NCBI RefSeq assembly: GCF_000717645.1
Contig: NZ_JNZZ01000017.1
Location: 1 to 64,000, forward strand
Origin: Streptomyces californicus
GTDB lineage: Bacteria > Actinomycetota > Actinomycetes > Streptomycetales > Streptomycetaceae
Direction of reading: 5' to 3'
Length of the DNA stretch: 64,000 nucleotides
The notes below the pieces were generated by a model. That model made no database searches and was not told the DNA's origin. It saw only the letters and a program-made list of their open reading frames with translations. Both the position numbers and the translations under genes were made by a program. Positions 37,921-47,956 of this stretch are shown one piece after another; the first letter of the stretch is position 1; the number at the start of each line of letters is the position of its first letter.

Positions 37921-38312
37921 TCGCCCCTCCCGCTGTTCGGGCAGATGTTCGCTTCGCCGGGCCCGCTCGTTCGGGCGGGTGTTCGTCCGCTGTTCGCCGG
38001 ATCGCAACGCCATCGAGACGCTCTCCCGGCGTGGCGCCGCTCCCCTGGGGAAAGAAACGGGGCAGAGGGGTGAAGAAAGGTCGCCCGCCGCTCGAACGGC
38101 CCCGCCGCGCCACCCGTTCGGGTCAATAGCAGATGGTGACGGGTGGTCGGTTCGCATTCGGGCAAGACCTGTAGAGCGGTGCCCCTGGAAGCCTTTCGCG
38201 GCCTACTGTTGACACGTACGCCCGCCGCGCACGGCCCTCGGGCCGGGCCATGGAGCCATGGGTGCGGGCGCCACCGGATGACATCGGCACCGCCGGCTGT
38301 GAGAGGGACGGA
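37921..38312. other. Intergenic region between ligA and the GGDEF-EAL gene
   Basis: The first 70 bases after ligA include imperfect stems around CCCGCTCGTTCGGGCGGG (37965-37985) that could terminate transcription. Further on a TTGACA hexamer near 38211 and TGTAGAGC near 38169 are possible promoter parts for the downstream gene, but no pair has good spacing. No gene is seen. Confidence 0.45.
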
Positions 38313-40505
38313 ATGAAACCGACCGAGAGCGCCGCCCCGGTGTCGCGGCTGCGAGGTTTCGCCGGCCTCACGCCCCCCGTGGGAGCGGTCATCGTGGCGA
38401 TCGCCGCACTCCTGCTGGCGGTCGGCTCGTACCGGACGGTCCAGCGGGGCGACGCGCTCTTCCCGGACGGGGCGGTCGGCTGGTCGTTCGCCGTCCTCAC
38501 CGGCATCATCGTCGGCCACTTGGTCGCCCTCGGCCGCGACCGGTGGTGGGGCGGCACCGGCTCCGGCGCCGCCCTCACCCTCGCCGTGCTCCTGCTGTAC
38601 GGCTGGCTCCCGGCCGTCCTGGTCAGCCTCGCCGTCGTGGTCCTCGTCGGAACCGCCCGCCGGCACCGCTGGTGGCAGGGGCTGCTGCACGGCGGGGTCG
38701 ACATGCTCGGCATCGCCGCGGCCGCCCTCGTCCTGGCCGCGTTCGGCGAGGTCCCCACCGTCGAGGAGCCCTGGCGGCCGCTCGACTGGGGCGTCGCGGC
38801 CGTCCCGGAGCTGCTCCTGACCGCCTCCACGTACCTGCTCGTCACCCGGGTCCTCCTCTGGTACGCCCAGGCCCCGCACAACGGCGGACTGCCCACCATC
38901 GCCCGCACCGCGATGCTCCGTCAGGGACTCGTCGCCGTGGCGCTCCTCGGACTGGCCCCGCTGATCTGCGCCGTCGCGATGTCGATGCCCGTCCTGCTGC
39001 CGCTGTTCGCGGTGCCCCTCATCGCCCTGGACTCCACCCTCTGGATCGCCCGCGCCCGCGCCGAGGAGCAGCTGCGCGACCCGCTGACCGGACTGCCCAA
39101 CCGCCAGTGGCTGCTGGAGCGGACCTGGTCGGCGCTGGAGGACGCGGAGTCCATCGGCACCCGCTCGGCGCTGGTCCTCATCGACCTCGACCGCTTCCGC
39201 GCCGTCAACGACACCCTCGGGCACCTGGCCGGCGACCGGCTGCTGCTCCAGATAGCGGAGCGCCTGCGGCTCGCCCTGCCGCGCGGCGCGGAGGCGGCCC
39301 GGCTCGGCGGCGACGAGTTCGCGGTGCTGCTCCCGCACACCGACTCCACCACCAGCGCCCAGCAGGTCGCCCGCCATCTGGTCGCCGAGCTGTCCTCGCC
39401 GCTCGATCTCGACGGGCTGACCCTCGTCCTGGAGGCCAGCGCCGGGGTCGCCGTCTACCCGGACCACTCCCTGGACGCCGAGGGGCTGCTGCGCCGGGCG
39501 GACGTCGCGATGTACCAGGCCAAGCGGGACCGCACGGGCGTGGAGGTCTACGAGTCCAAGCGGGACAGCAACACCCCCGACCGGCTCGGACTCCTCGGGG
39601 ATCTGCGCCGGGCGCTGGACGCGGGCGAGGTCGAACTGCACTACCAGCCCAAGGTCCGCTTCGACGGACAGGTCGCCGGGCTGGAGGCACTGGTGCGCTG
39701 GGTGCACCCGGAGCGCGGGCGGGTCCCCCCGGACGAGTTCATCGCCATCGCGGAGTCCTCCGGGCTGATGCCGCACCTCACCGAGTACGTCCTGGAGACG
39801 GCGCTCGCCCAGGTCGCCCGCTGGCGGGCGCAGGGCCTGTGCGTGCCCGTCGCGGTCAACGTCTCCCCACGCGACGTGCACACCCCCGGCTTCGCGGGGA
39901 GCGTCGCCGCCCGCCTCGCCCGTCACGGCGTGCCCGCGGGAGCGCTCCAACTGGAGATCACCGAGCACGTCCTGCTGGAGGACCCGCAGCGTGCCGCCGA
40001 CACCCTGGCCGGTCTGACGGCGCACGGCGTCAAGATGTCCCTCGACGACTTCGGCACCGGCTACTCCTCCCTCGTCCACCTGCGCCGGCTCCCGGTCAGC
40101 GAGCTGAAGATCGACCGCTCCTTCGTGGCCCGCCTGGCGGTCGACCACGAGGACGCCGAGATCGTCCGCTGCACCATCGACCTGGCCCACTCGCTCGGCC
40201 TGGTCGTCGTCGCCGAGGGCGTCGAGGACGACGAGACGTGGGAGCGGCTGCGGAACCTGCGGTGCGACGCGGTGCAGGGCTGGCTGGTGGCGGCTGCGAT
40301 GCCGCCGCTGGAGACGACGGCCTGGCTGCGGGCGCGCGGCGAGCACGGCTGGCGGCGGCCCGCCGAGCTGAAGGCGCAGGCCGCGGCCGCCACCGGCTCG
40401 ACGACCGGCTCCCTGAACGCCTCGCTCAACGGCGCGGTGAACGGCGCCGTCAACGGCTCGGCGAACCGCGCGGCGAACGGCCAGGCGGAGACCGACACCC
40501 CCTGA
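38313..40505 (+). CDS. rmdB: Membrane GGDEF-EAL protein (c-di-GMP turnover), RmdB-like
   Basis: The 730-residue protein starts at ATG 38313 after GAGAGG. About eight membrane helices fill residues 20-240. A GGDEF domain follows with an intact active site GGDEF at 332-336, then an EAL domain with EAL at 458-460, VNVSP, ITEH, DDFGTGYSS and LKIDRSF, so all residues for c-di-GMP hydrolysis are present. The inhibitory RxxD site before GGDEF is absent. The tail is Asn/Ala/Gly-rich with repeats. In S. coelicolor the gene at this place (SCO5495, as I recall) is RmdB, a phosphodiesterase that affects aerial development; the symbol is given on that basis. Confidence 0.87.
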   Translation: MKPTESAAPVSRLRGFAGLTPPVGAVIVAIAALLLAVGSYRTVQRGDALFPDGAVGWSFAVLTGIIVGHLVALGRDRWWGGTGSGAALTLAVLLLYGWLPAVLVSLAVVVLVGTARRHRWWQGLLHGGVDMLGIAAAALVLAAFGEVPTVEEPWRPLDWGVAAVPELLLTASTYLLVTRVLLWYAQAPHNGGLPTIARTAMLRQGLVAVALLGLAPLICAVAMSMPVLLPLFAVPLIALDSTLWIARARAEEQLRDPLTGLPNRQWLLERTWSALEDAESIGTRSALVLIDLDRFRAVNDTLGHLAGDRLLLQIAERLRLALPRGAEAARLGGDEFAVLLPHTDSTTSAQQVARHLVAELSSPLDLDGLTLVLEASAGVAVYPDHSLDAEGLLRRADVAMYQAKRDRTGVEVYESKRDSNTPDRLGLLGDLRRALDAGEVELHYQPKVRFDGQVAGLEALVRWVHPERGRVPPDEFIAIAESSGLMPHLTEYVLETALAQVARWRAQGLCVPVAVNVSPRDVHTPGFAGSVAARLARHGVPAGALQLEITEHVLLEDPQRAADTLAGLTAHGVKMSLDDFGTGYSSLVHLRRLPVSELKIDRSFVARLAVDHEDAEIVRCTIDLAHSLGLVVVAEGVEDDETWERLRNLRCDAVQGWLVAAAMPPLETTAWLRARGEHGWRRPAELKAQAAAATGSTTGSLNASLNGAVNGAVNGSANRAANGQAETDTP

Positions 40506-40582
40506 TGACCCCAGGGGGCGCGGCGCGTGGAGGGGTAGCCCGATCGGGGTGGGGTACCCGGCCCTGACGTACCCCATAGGAT

Positions 40583-40761
40583 TGGGGGTCGGTGGCACAT
40601 TTCCACCTGCCGCGCGACGCCTGGCACGCACGCTCGCCGCGTTGCCGAAACGCCCACGTGGCTCCGCCACGAGGGCGCTCCGGCGCCTTGCGATCGCACG
40701 CATCATCCGCCGCGCGGCCCGTCCTTCGGACGGACGGTGGAAATGTGCCACCCACCCCCAG
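40583..40761. repeat. Long inverted-repeat element upstream of gatC (MITE-like)
   Basis: Terminal arms 40583-40607 and 40736-40761 match over about 25 of 26 positions and contain GGTGGCACATTTCCACC, itself nearly palindromic. Inside, the two halves continue to pair imperfectly (for example GCCGAAACGCCC with its partner on the other side) up to an apical stem-loop CGTGG-CTCCG-CCACG at 40657-40671. The whole 179 bases can fold into one rod-like hairpin as RNA or a cruciform as DNA. No open frame with a ribosome-binding site is inside. The layout fits a miniature inverted-repeat element or a long regulatory hairpin before gatC. Confidence 0.8.
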
Positions 40762-40795
40762 CCACAACCACACACCAACCCCTGAGGATCGCTGC

Positions 40796-41092
40796 ATGCC
40801 TGGCATCACGCGCGAGGAGGTCGCCCACCTCGCCCGGCTGGCGCGTCTGGAGCTGAAGGGCGAAGAGCTCGATCACTTCGCCGGTCAGCTCGACGACATC
40901 ATCGGCGCGGTCGCCCGCGTCTCCGAGGTCGCCGACCAAGACGTACCGCCGACCTCCCACCCGCTGCCGCTGACCAACGTCATGCGCGCGGATGAGGTCC
41001 GTCCGTCGCTCACCCCCGCGCAGGCGCTCTCCGGCGCCCCGGCCCAGGAGCAGCAGCGTTTCAAGGTGCCGCAGATCCTGGGGGAGGACTAA
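40796..41092 (+). CDS. gatC: Aspartyl/glutamyl-tRNA amidotransferase subunit C
   Basis: The 98-residue subunit ([20 protein letters not shown]) stabilises GatA-GatB and spans their interface. ATG 40796 follows TGAGGATC; the frame remains open further upstream into the inverted-repeat element, which I regard as non-coding. The middle [20 protein letters not shown] and the C-terminal [14 protein letters not shown] are standard for the family. It is five bases ahead of gatA. Streptomyces lacks GlnRS, so the complex is needed to make Gln-tRNA. Confidence 0.96.
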   Translation: MPGITREEVAHLARLARLELKGEELDHFAGQLDDIIGAVARVSEVADQDVPPTSHPLPLTNVMRADEVRPSLTPAQALSGAPAQEQQRFKVPQILGED

Positions 41093-41097
41093 CCGTC

Positions 41098-42591
41098 ATG
41101 ACGGACATCATCAAGCTCACCGCGGCCGAGATCGCCGCGAAGATCGCCTCCGGCGAGCTGACCGCCGTCGAGGTCGCCGAGGCCCACCTGGCCCGGATCG
41201 ACGCCGTCGACGAGAAGGTCCACGCCTTCCTCCACATCGACCGTGAGGGCGCGCTCGCGCAGGCCCGCGCCGTGGACGCCAAGCGCGAGGCGGGCGAGAA
41301 GCTCGGCCCGCTGGCCGGCGTCCCGCTCGCCCTCAAGGACATCTTCACCACGAAGGACATGCCGACCACCGTCGGCTCCAAGATCCTCGAAGGCTGGGTC
41401 CCGCCGTACGACGCGACGCTCACGCGGAAGCTGCGCGCCGCCGACGTCGTCATCCTCGGCAAGACCAACATGGACGAGTTCGCCATGGGGTCCTCCACCG
41501 AGAACAGCGCCTACGGCCCCACCGGCAACCCCTGGGACCTCACCCGCATCCCCGGCGGCTCCGGCGGCGGCTCCTCCGCCGCCCTCGCCTCCTACGAGGC
41601 CCCGCTCGCCATCGGCACGGACACCGGCGGCTCGATCCGCCAGCCCGCCGCCGTCACCGGCACCGTCGGCGTCAAGCCCACCTACGGCGGCGTCTCCCGC
41701 TACGGCATGGTCGCCTTCTCGTCCTCCCTCGACCAGGGCGGGCCCTGCGCCCGCACGGTCCTGGACGCGGCGCTGCTCCACGAGGCCATCGCCGGGCACG
41801 ACCCGATGGACTCCACCTCCATCGACGCCCCGGTCCCGCCGGTCGTCGAGGCCGCCCGCAACGGCTCCGTCGAGGGCATGCGCGTCGGCGTCGTCAAGCA
41901 GTTCCGCGGCGAGGGCTACCAGGCCGGCGTCCTGAAGCGGTTCGACGAGTCGGTCGAGCTACTGAAGTCGCTGGGTGCCACGATCGTCGAGCTGGACTGC
42001 CCGTCCTTCGACCTGGCGCTCTCCGCGTACTACCTGATCGCCCCGTCCGAGTGCTCCTCCAACCTGGCCCGCTTCGACGCCATGCGCTACGGGCTTCGGG
42101 TCGGCGACGACGGCACCCGCTCGGCCGAGGACGTCACCGCGCTCACCCGCGAGGCCGGCTTCGGCGACGAGGTGAAGCGCCGCGTCATCCTGGGCACGTA
42201 CGCGCTCAGCTCCGGCTACTACGACGCGTACTACGGCTCCGCCCAGAAGGTCCGCACCCTCATCACCCAGGACTTCGAGAAGGCCTTCGAGCAGGTCGAC
42301 GTGATCGTCTCCCCGACGACCCCGACCACCGCCTTCCCGATCGGCGAGCGCGCCGACGACCCGATGGCGATGTACCTCGCGGACCTGTGCACCATCCCCA
42401 CCAACCTGGCCGGCAACTCCGCCATGTCGCTGCCCTGCGGCCTGGCCCCGGAGGACGGCCTGCCGGTCGGACTGCAGATCATCGCCCCCGCCATGAAGGA
42501 CGACCGGCTCTACAAGGTCGGATCCGCCGTCGAGGCCGCCTTCGTGGAAAAGTGGGGGCACCCGCTGCTTGAGGAGGCTCCGTCGCTGTGA
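41098..42591 (+). CDS. gatA: Glutamyl-tRNA(Gln) amidotransferase subunit A
   Basis: The 497-residue amidase releases ammonia from glutamine or asparagine for GatB. The amidase-signature triad is K80 (PLALKDIF), S155 (PGGSGGGSS) and S179 (TGGSIRQP), one residue shifted from the well-studied S. aureus protein. The start follows GGAGG by ten bases. The stop overlaps the GTG of a small gene placed between gatA and gatB. Confidence 0.97.
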   Translation: MTDIIKLTAAEIAAKIASGELTAVEVAEAHLARIDAVDEKVHAFLHIDREGALAQARAVDAKREAGEKLGPLAGVPLALKDIFTTKDMPTTVGSKILEGWVPPYDATLTRKLRAADVVILGKTNMDEFAMGSSTENSAYGPTGNPWDLTRIPGGSGGGSSAALASYEAPLAIGTDTGGSIRQPAAVTGTVGVKPTYGGVSRYGMVAFSSSLDQGGPCARTVLDAALLHEAIAGHDPMDSTSIDAPVPPVVEAARNGSVEGMRVGVVKQFRGEGYQAGVLKRFDESVELLKSLGATIVELDCPSFDLALSAYYLIAPSECSSNLARFDAMRYGLRVGDDGTRSAEDVTALTREAGFGDEVKRRVILGTYALSSGYYDAYYGSAQKVRTLITQDFEKAFEQVDVIVSPTTPTTAFPIGERADDPMAMYLADLCTIPTNLAGNSAMSLPCGLAPEDGLPVGLQIIAPAMKDDRLYKVGSAVEAAFVEKWGHPLLEEAPSL

Positions 42592-42830
42592 GTGCCATGG
42601 CAAAGAAGGCCAGTAACTTCAAGAAGTCCAAGACCGGGCTGTACGTCTCGCTCGGCAGTACCGCGTTCGGCGCGATCAGCATCGCCAAGCAGGCGAAGCT
42701 CGCCCGCCAGGACAACGACGTGCTGCGGCTCGTCGACGCGGCCGTCTCCGCGGCCGCCATCGTCACCGGACTCGCGATCCTCTATCGCGAACTGAAGCGT
42801 CTCGGCGACGAAGACGTTCTGCTGGGCTGA
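42588..42830 (+). CDS. 80-residue protein between gatA and gatB
   Basis: The GTG overlaps the gatA stop by four bases (GTGA), and the stop is 16 bases ahead of gatB, so it is embedded in the gat operon. The product ([20 protein letters not shown]...) has a basic N-terminal 16 residues, a hydrophobic stretch [16 protein letters not shown], and a second segment [18 protein letters not shown]. It may be a small membrane-associated protein; alternatively ATG 42597 is the start. I do not recognise a family. The conserved position in an essential operon suggests a real gene, with a role in translation or in the envelope unknown. Confidence 0.75.
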   Translation: MSAMAKKASNFKKSKTGLYVSLGSTAFGAISIAKQAKLARQDNDVLRLVDAAVSAAAIVTGLAILYRELKRLGDEDVLLG

Positions 42831-42846
42831 GAGGGAAAGTTTCACC

Positions 42847-44355
42847 GTGACTGTCACCGACCTGGTGTCGTACGAGGACGCGCTCGCGTCCTACGACCCC
42901 GTCATGGGCCTTGAGGTCCATGTCGAGCTCGGCACCAAGACCAAGATGTTCTGCGGCTGCTCCACCGAGCTGAAGCAGGACGCCAACTCCCAGACCTGCC
43001 CGGTTTGCCTCGGACTGCCCGGCGCGCTGCCGGTCGTCAACGAGATCGGCGTGGAGTCGGCCATCAAGATCGGTCTCGCGCTCCACTGCGAGATCGCCGA
43101 ATGGTGCCGCTTCGCCCGGAAGAACTACTTCTATCCGGACATGCCGAAGAACTTCCAGACCTCCCAGTACGACGAGCCGATCGCCTTCAACGGCTATCTG
43201 GACGTCCAGCTGGAGGACGGGGAGATCTTCCGGGTGGAGATCGAGCGCGCCCACATGGAGGAGGACACCGGCAAGTCGACGCACGTCGGCGGCGCCACCG
43301 GCCGTATCCACGGCGCGTCCCACTCCCTGCTCGACTACAACCGGGCCGGCATCCCGCTCATCGAGATCGTCACCAAGCCGATCGAGGGGGCCGGAGCCCG
43401 CGCCCCCGAGGTCGCCAAGGCGTACGTCGCCGAGCTGCGCGAGCTGATCAAGGCCCTCGGGGTCTCCGAGGCGCGCATGGAGATGGGCCAGATGCGCTGC
43501 GACGTCAACCTGTCGCTGCGCCCCAACGGCACCGAGAAGTTCGGCACCCGCTCCGAGACGAAGAACGTGAACTCGCTGCGCTCCGTCGAGCGGGCCGCGC
43601 GCTTCGAGATCCAGCGCCACGCCGCCGTGCTGTCCTCGGGCGGCACGATCGTGCAGGAGACCCGGCACTTCCACGAGGAGGACGGCTCCACCACGGCCGG
43701 CCGCATCAAGGACAACGCCGAGGACTACCGCTACTTCCCCGAGCCGGACCTGGTCCCCGTCGCGCCCGCGCGCGCGTGGGTCGAGGAGCTGCGCAAGGGC
43801 CTCCCCGAGCTGCCCCGGGTCCGCCGGGCGCGGCTCAAGGAGGAGTGGGGCGTCTCCGACCACGACATGCAGTCCATCCTCAACGCGGGCGCGGTCGACC
43901 TGATCGTCGCCACCATCGAGGCGGGCGCCCCTGCGGACCAGGCCCGCAAGTGGTGGATGGGCGAGCTGGCCCGCAACGCCAACGAGACCGGCCGCGGTCT
44001 GGACGAGCTGCCGATCACCCCGGCGCAGGTCGCCCGGGTGGCCGCGCTCGTCGCCGCGGGCGACCTCAACGACAAGCTGGCCCGCCAGGTCATCGAGGGC
44101 GTCCTCGCGGGCGAGGGCGACCCGGACACCGTCGTCGAGAAGCGCGGCCTGAAGGTCGTCTCGGACGAGGGCGCGCTGTCCACGGCCGTGGACGAGGCCA
44201 TCGCGGGCAACGCGGCCATCGCGGACAAGATCCGCGGCGGCAAGGTCGCGGCGGCGGGCGCGCTCGTCGGCGCGGTCATGAAGGCCACCCGCGGCCAGGC
44301 CGACGCCGCGCGCGTGCGCGAGCTGATCCTGGAGAAGCTCGGCGTCGAGGGCTGA
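42847..44355 (+). CDS. gatB: Aspartyl/glutamyl-tRNA amidotransferase subunit B
   Basis: The 502-residue kinase/amidotransferase activates Glu-tRNA(Gln) or Asp-tRNA(Asn) with ATP and adds ammonia. Family marks: [19 protein letters not shown], the zinc-binding cysteines [10 protein letters not shown] and [24 protein letters not shown], and the C-terminal tail domain with [14 protein letters not shown] that binds the tRNA. GTG 42847 follows GAGAGGGAAAG. A 13-bp perfect hairpin follows the gene, closing the gat operon. Confidence 0.97.
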   Translation: MTVTDLVSYEDALASYDPVMGLEVHVELGTKTKMFCGCSTELKQDANSQTCPVCLGLPGALPVVNEIGVESAIKIGLALHCEIAEWCRFARKNYFYPDMPKNFQTSQYDEPIAFNGYLDVQLEDGEIFRVEIERAHMEEDTGKSTHVGGATGRIHGASHSLLDYNRAGIPLIEIVTKPIEGAGARAPEVAKAYVAELRELIKALGVSEARMEMGQMRCDVNLSLRPNGTEKFGTRSETKNVNSLRSVERAARFEIQRHAAVLSSGGTIVQETRHFHEEDGSTTAGRIKDNAEDYRYFPEPDLVPVAPARAWVEELRKGLPELPRVRRARLKEEWGVSDHDMQSILNAGAVDLIVATIEAGAPADQARKWWMGELARNANETGRGLDELPITPAQVARVAALVAAGDLNDKLARQVIEGVLAGEGDPDTVVEKRGLKVVSDEGALSTAVDEAIAGNAAIADKIRGGKVAAAGALVGAVMKATRGQADAARVRELILEKLGVEG

Positions 44356-44370
44356 CGCCCCGATCGTCCC

Positions 44371-44411
44371 GGAGGGGCGGTGCACCCGTACGGCGGGCGC
44401 ACCGCCCCTCC
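44371..44411 (+). terminator. Terminator of the gat operon
   Basis: Arms 44371-44383 (GGAGGGGCGGTGC) and 44399-44411 are perfectly complementary over 13 bp, 15 bases after the gatB stop. There is no T-run. Confidence 0.75.
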
Positions 44412-44431
44412 ACCCATCCTGAGAGACCGTC

Positions 44432-45691
44432 CTGAACACCGTCGCCGCCGAGCTCGTCTCCTTCGCCCTGCTCCTGGGCGTCCTCGCCTTCGCCGTGCTG
44501 CGCCCCCGGGGGCTGCCGGAGGCGACCGTCGCCGTGCCCGCCGCCGTGCTCGTGGTGGCCCTGGGGGCGGTGTCCTGGCCCGAGGCCCGGGGACAGGTCG
44601 AGGAGCTGCTGCCCGTCGTCGGGTTCCTCGCCGCCATCCTCGTACTGGCCCAGCTCTGCGCCGACGAGGGGCTGTTCCGGGCCGCCGGCGACCTGGTGGC
44701 CCGCGCCTGCCGGGGACAGACCCGGCCGCTGCTCGGCGGCGTCTTCGCCGTCGCCTCGATCGTCACCGCCGTCCTCAGCCTGGACGCCACCGTCGTCCTG
44801 CTCACCCCGGTCGTCCTCGCCACCGCCGCCCGGGTCGGCGCACGCCCCCGCCCGTACGTCTACGCCTGCGCGCACCTGGCCAACTCCGCCTCCCTGCTGC
44901 TCCCCGTCTCCAACCTCACCAACCTCCTGGCGTTCACCGCGAGCGGCCTCTCCTTCACCCGCTTCGCCGCGCTGATGGCGCTGCCGTGGCTCGCCGCCGT
45001 CGCCCTCGAGTACGCCGTCTTCCGCCGCGCGTTCCGCGCCGACCTGGCCGCCGGGGCGCACGCGCCGGATCCCGGGGCGGAGCGCACGCCCGTCCCCGTC
45101 TTCACCCTCGTCGTCCTGGCGCTGACCCTGGCCGGGTTCGTCGTCACCTCGTTCGCGGGGGCCGAACCGCTGTGGGCGGCGCTGGCGGGGGCCCTGGTGC
45201 TCGCCGTACGGGCGCTCGCCAAGCGGGAGACCACGCCGCTCGCCGTGGTCCGCTCGGCCAACCCGCTGTTCTGCCTCTTCGTCCTCGCGCTCGGCGTCGT
45301 CGTCAAGGCCGTCGTCGACAACGGGCTCGGCGACGGGATCGCCGCCCTGCTGCCCGACGGCCACACCCTGCCCGCCCTGCTCGGCGTCGCCGTCGTCGCG
45401 GCGCTGCTCGCCAACCTGATCAACAACCTGCCCGCGATCCTCGCCCTGCTGCCGATCGTCGCGGCCGCCGGACCCGGACCGCTGCTCGCCGCCCTGATCG
45501 GGGTCAACATCGGGCCCAACCTCACCTACGTCGGATCGCTGGCGACCCTCCTGTGGCGGCGCATCCTGCACACCCACGGCGACACCCCCGAACTGGGCCA
45601 CTTCACCCGGCTCGGTCTCGCGACCGTCCCGGTGACGCTCCTGGCCTCCACCCTCGCGCTCTGGGCGTCGCTGCACCTCATCGGGGTGTGA
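44432..45691 (+). CDS. SLC13/ArsB-type membrane permease, probable CTG start
   Basis: The protein has about ten hydrophobic helices and the inverted-repeat motifs of the ArsB/NhaD (ion transporter) superfamily: LDATVVLLTPVVLA, HLANSASLLLPVSNLTNLL and the second copy NLINNLPAILALLPIV, GVNIGPNLTYVGSLATLL. It would export an anion such as arsenite or move a dicarboxylate. An upstream TGA at 44420 closes the frame; the only codons that keep the first helix (NTVAAELVSFALLLGVLAF) are at CTG 44432, seven bases after GAGAGA. GTG 44495 would cut into the first helix. A CTG start is rare but is the best fit here. 419 residues. Confidence 0.8.
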   Translation: MNTVAAELVSFALLLGVLAFAVLRPRGLPEATVAVPAAVLVVALGAVSWPEARGQVEELLPVVGFLAAILVLAQLCADEGLFRAAGDLVARACRGQTRPLLGGVFAVASIVTAVLSLDATVVLLTPVVLATAARVGARPRPYVYACAHLANSASLLLPVSNLTNLLAFTASGLSFTRFAALMALPWLAAVALEYAVFRRAFRADLAAGAHAPDPGAERTPVPVFTLVVLALTLAGFVVTSFAGAEPLWAALAGALVLAVRALAKRETTPLAVVRSANPLFCLFVLALGVVVKAVVDNGLGDGIAALLPDGHTLPALLGVAVVAALLANLINNLPAILALLPIVAAAGPGPLLAALIGVNIGPNLTYVGSLATLLWRRILHTHGDTPELGHFTRLGLATVPVTLLASTLALWASLHLIGV

Positions 45692-45742
45692 GGCGGGCCG
45701 CACCGGGGTGCGGGGGAGAGGTTGGACTTATCGTCCGACCTC

Positions 45743-45770
45743 TTGGACGTTCACCACCGGGCCGTACGGA
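45743..45770 (+). promoter_or_regulatory. Candidate promoter of the phospholipase gene
   Basis: TTGGAC (45743-45748) and TACGGA (45765-45770) are 16 bases apart; another TTGGAC lies at 45722. A single GTTCACC at 45749-45755 resembles one PHO-box half, but a second unit at 11-bp spacing is missing. Confidence 0.35.
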
Positions 45771-45836
45771 GTCCTTCCCGAGGCCACCTGACGTGACTAG
45801 CTTCCCGGCTGTAACCACCGGAACCAGGAGGCTCCT

Positions 45837-47939
45837 TTGACCACGGACATGTCACGGCGACGGCTCTTCGCGCTGGGCGGCGGCGCACTCGGCGCCGCTG
45901 CGGCCGGATCGTTCCTGCCGCCCTCGCTCCAGGCCGCCATCGCCGCGCAGCCCGCCCACGCGGGGTCCGGCGGACTGGGGTCGATCAAGCACGTGGTGAT
46001 CCTCATGCAGGAGAACCGTTCTTTCGACCACTACTTCGGCACCCTGCGCGGCGTACGCGGCTTCGGCGACCGCAACGCCGTCGAGCTGCCCACCGGCGGC
46101 ACGGTGTTCGAGCAGCCCGACGCGGCCGGCTCCACCGTGCTGCCCTTCCCGGTGCGCGAGGCCGCCGCGGAGCAGAAGAAGGACCTCCAGTACATCGGCG
46201 CCCTCGACCACTCCTGGAACGGCGGGGCGAAAGCCTGGGGCGGCGGCTGGATGAACGGCTGGATCAGCGCCAAGACCGCCGCCACCATGGCGTACTACGA
46301 CCGCCGCGACATCCCGCTCCACTACGAGCTCGCCGACACGTTCACCGTCTGCGACGCCTACCACTCCTCCATCCACACCTCCACCAGCCCCAACCGCAAC
46401 CACCTCTGGAGCGGAAAGACCGGCTTCGAGCCGAACGGGAAGCGGGCCGTCGGCAACGACGCCTACAACGAGGGCACCCACCCCGGCTACGACTGGTCCA
46501 CCTACGCCGAGCGGCTGGAGAAGGCGGGCCGCAGCTGGCGGACGTACACCGAGTGGGAGAACTTCACCGACAACCAGATCGAGTTCTACGCCACCTTCAA
46601 GGCCGTCGCCCGCAAGGCCCTGGCCAAGACCGGCGGCCACACCTTCATGGAGTCCTTCTACGCCAAGGTCCGCGGCGCCTCCGAGACCGAGCGCACCCGG
46701 CTCCTCGGGCTGCTGGACGAGGGCGTCGCCACGCTCACGAAGCGGGAGCGCAGCCTCTTCGAGCGGGGGCTGCGCCGGGTCCCGACCGGCACCCTGGCCG
46801 ACGAGTTCGCCAAGGACGTGGCCGCCGGGACGCTCCCGGAGGTCTCCTACCTGGTCCCCTCGGCGATCGACTCCGAGCACCCGAGCGTCTCCTCGCCGGT
46901 GCACAGCGCCACGATCGTCTACAAGATCCTCGACGCGCTCGGCAAGCATCCCGACGTCTGGCGGCACACCGCCGTGCTGATCAACTACGACGAGAACGAC
47001 GGCTTCTTCGACCACGTCCCGCCGCCCGTCGCACCCCCCGAGGTGACCGAGGAGCAGTGGGAGGGCCGCCCGACCGGGCTCGGCATCCGGGTGCCGATGC
47101 TGGTCGTCTCGCCGTGGACCGTCGGCGGGTACGTCTGCTCCGAGGTCTTCGACCACACCTCCGTCATCCGCTTCCTGGAGCGCTGGACCGGCGTGAAGGA
47201 GCCCAACATCGGGGAGTGGCGGCGCCGCGTCACCGGCGACCTCACCTCCGCCTTCGACTTCACCCGGGCCCGCCGGCAGCCCGCCGTCGAGCGGCCCGGC
47301 GCGATCCCGCCGCTCAGCGGACGCTGGCAGCCCAAGCCGCCCGCCGTCCAGCACCTGCCCGAGCAGGAGCCCGGCGTACGCCCGGCGCGCCCGCTGCCGT
47401 ACCAGCCGGACGCGGAGGCCCGCAGGGCGCACGGCGGGCTCCGCGTGGAGCTGGACAACACCGGCCGGTCCTCGGCGCACTTCGCGCTGTACCCGTACGC
47501 CGGCGAGTTCCCGGCCCCGCAGCACCGGGACGTCCGGGGCCGCGCGCACTGGACCGTGCCGGTGACCGGGGACGCGTACCGCTTCACGGTCACCGGGCCG
47601 AACGGCTTCCGGCGCGAGTTCGCCGGGCCGGCCGACGGGGGAGCGGAGGTCACCAGCCGCATCGACCACCGCGACCGCGACATCCACCTCACCCTGCGCA
47701 ACACCGGCCGCCGGCCCCTGACCTTCCTGGTGCGGCCGCTGGGCTATGTGGACGAGGACGACGTACGCGACTGGACCCGCCGTGTCACGGTCAAGCCGGG
47801 ACGCAGCCGGTCGCTGGTGCACTCGGCGGCCGACGCCCACGGCTGGTACGACCTCGACGTCACCGCCGAGGGCGAGGACGGCTTCCGGCGGCGGCTGATG
47901 GGCCACATCGAGAACGGCCGAGCGAGCGTCTCCGGCTGA
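45837..47939 (+). CDS. Phosphocholine-type phospholipase C, Tat-exported
   Basis: The 700-residue enzyme starts at TTG 45837, six bases after AGGAGG; ATG 45849 is too far from that site. A twin-arginine signal (MSRRRLFALGGGALG) leads to cleavage near PAHAGSGG. The catalytic phosphoesterase domain includes HVVILMQENRSFDHYFGTL with the nucleophile region, DTFTVCDAYHSSIHTSTSPNR, and NYDENDGFFDHVPPP. Two C-terminal DUF756 domains begin near 530. It hydrolyses phospholipids outside the cell for carbon and phosphate. A 14-bp hairpin terminates it. Confidence 0.92.
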   Translation: MTTDMSRRRLFALGGGALGAAAAGSFLPPSLQAAIAAQPAHAGSGGLGSIKHVVILMQENRSFDHYFGTLRGVRGFGDRNAVELPTGGTVFEQPDAAGSTVLPFPVREAAAEQKKDLQYIGALDHSWNGGAKAWGGGWMNGWISAKTAATMAYYDRRDIPLHYELADTFTVCDAYHSSIHTSTSPNRNHLWSGKTGFEPNGKRAVGNDAYNEGTHPGYDWSTYAERLEKAGRSWRTYTEWENFTDNQIEFYATFKAVARKALAKTGGHTFMESFYAKVRGASETERTRLLGLLDEGVATLTKRERSLFERGLRRVPTGTLADEFAKDVAAGTLPEVSYLVPSAIDSEHPSVSSPVHSATIVYKILDALGKHPDVWRHTAVLINYDENDGFFDHVPPPVAPPEVTEEQWEGRPTGLGIRVPMLVVSPWTVGGYVCSEVFDHTSVIRFLERWTGVKEPNIGEWRRRVTGDLTSAFDFTRARRQPAVERPGAIPPLSGRWQPKPPAVQHLPEQEPGVRPARPLPYQPDAEARRAHGGLRVELDNTGRSSAHFALYPYAGEFPAPQHRDVRGRAHWTVPVTGDAYRFTVTGPNGFRREFAGPADGGAEVTSRIDHRDRDIHLTLRNTGRRPLTFLVRPLGYVDEDDVRDWTRRVTVKPGRSRSLVHSAADAHGWYDLDVTAEGEDGFRRRLMGHIENGRASVSG

Positions 47940-47956
47940 CCCGGTCCGGCCGGCCG

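Noticed and set aside
40592..40795. N-terminal extension of GatC through the inverted-repeat element
   Set aside because: GatC is complete from 40796 with a ribosome-binding site; the extension has no family similarity and follows the hairpin repeats.
45749..45755. PHO box upstream of the phospholipase gene
   Set aside because: Only one GTTCACC unit is present; PhoP sites need at least two direct repeats spaced by 11 bp.
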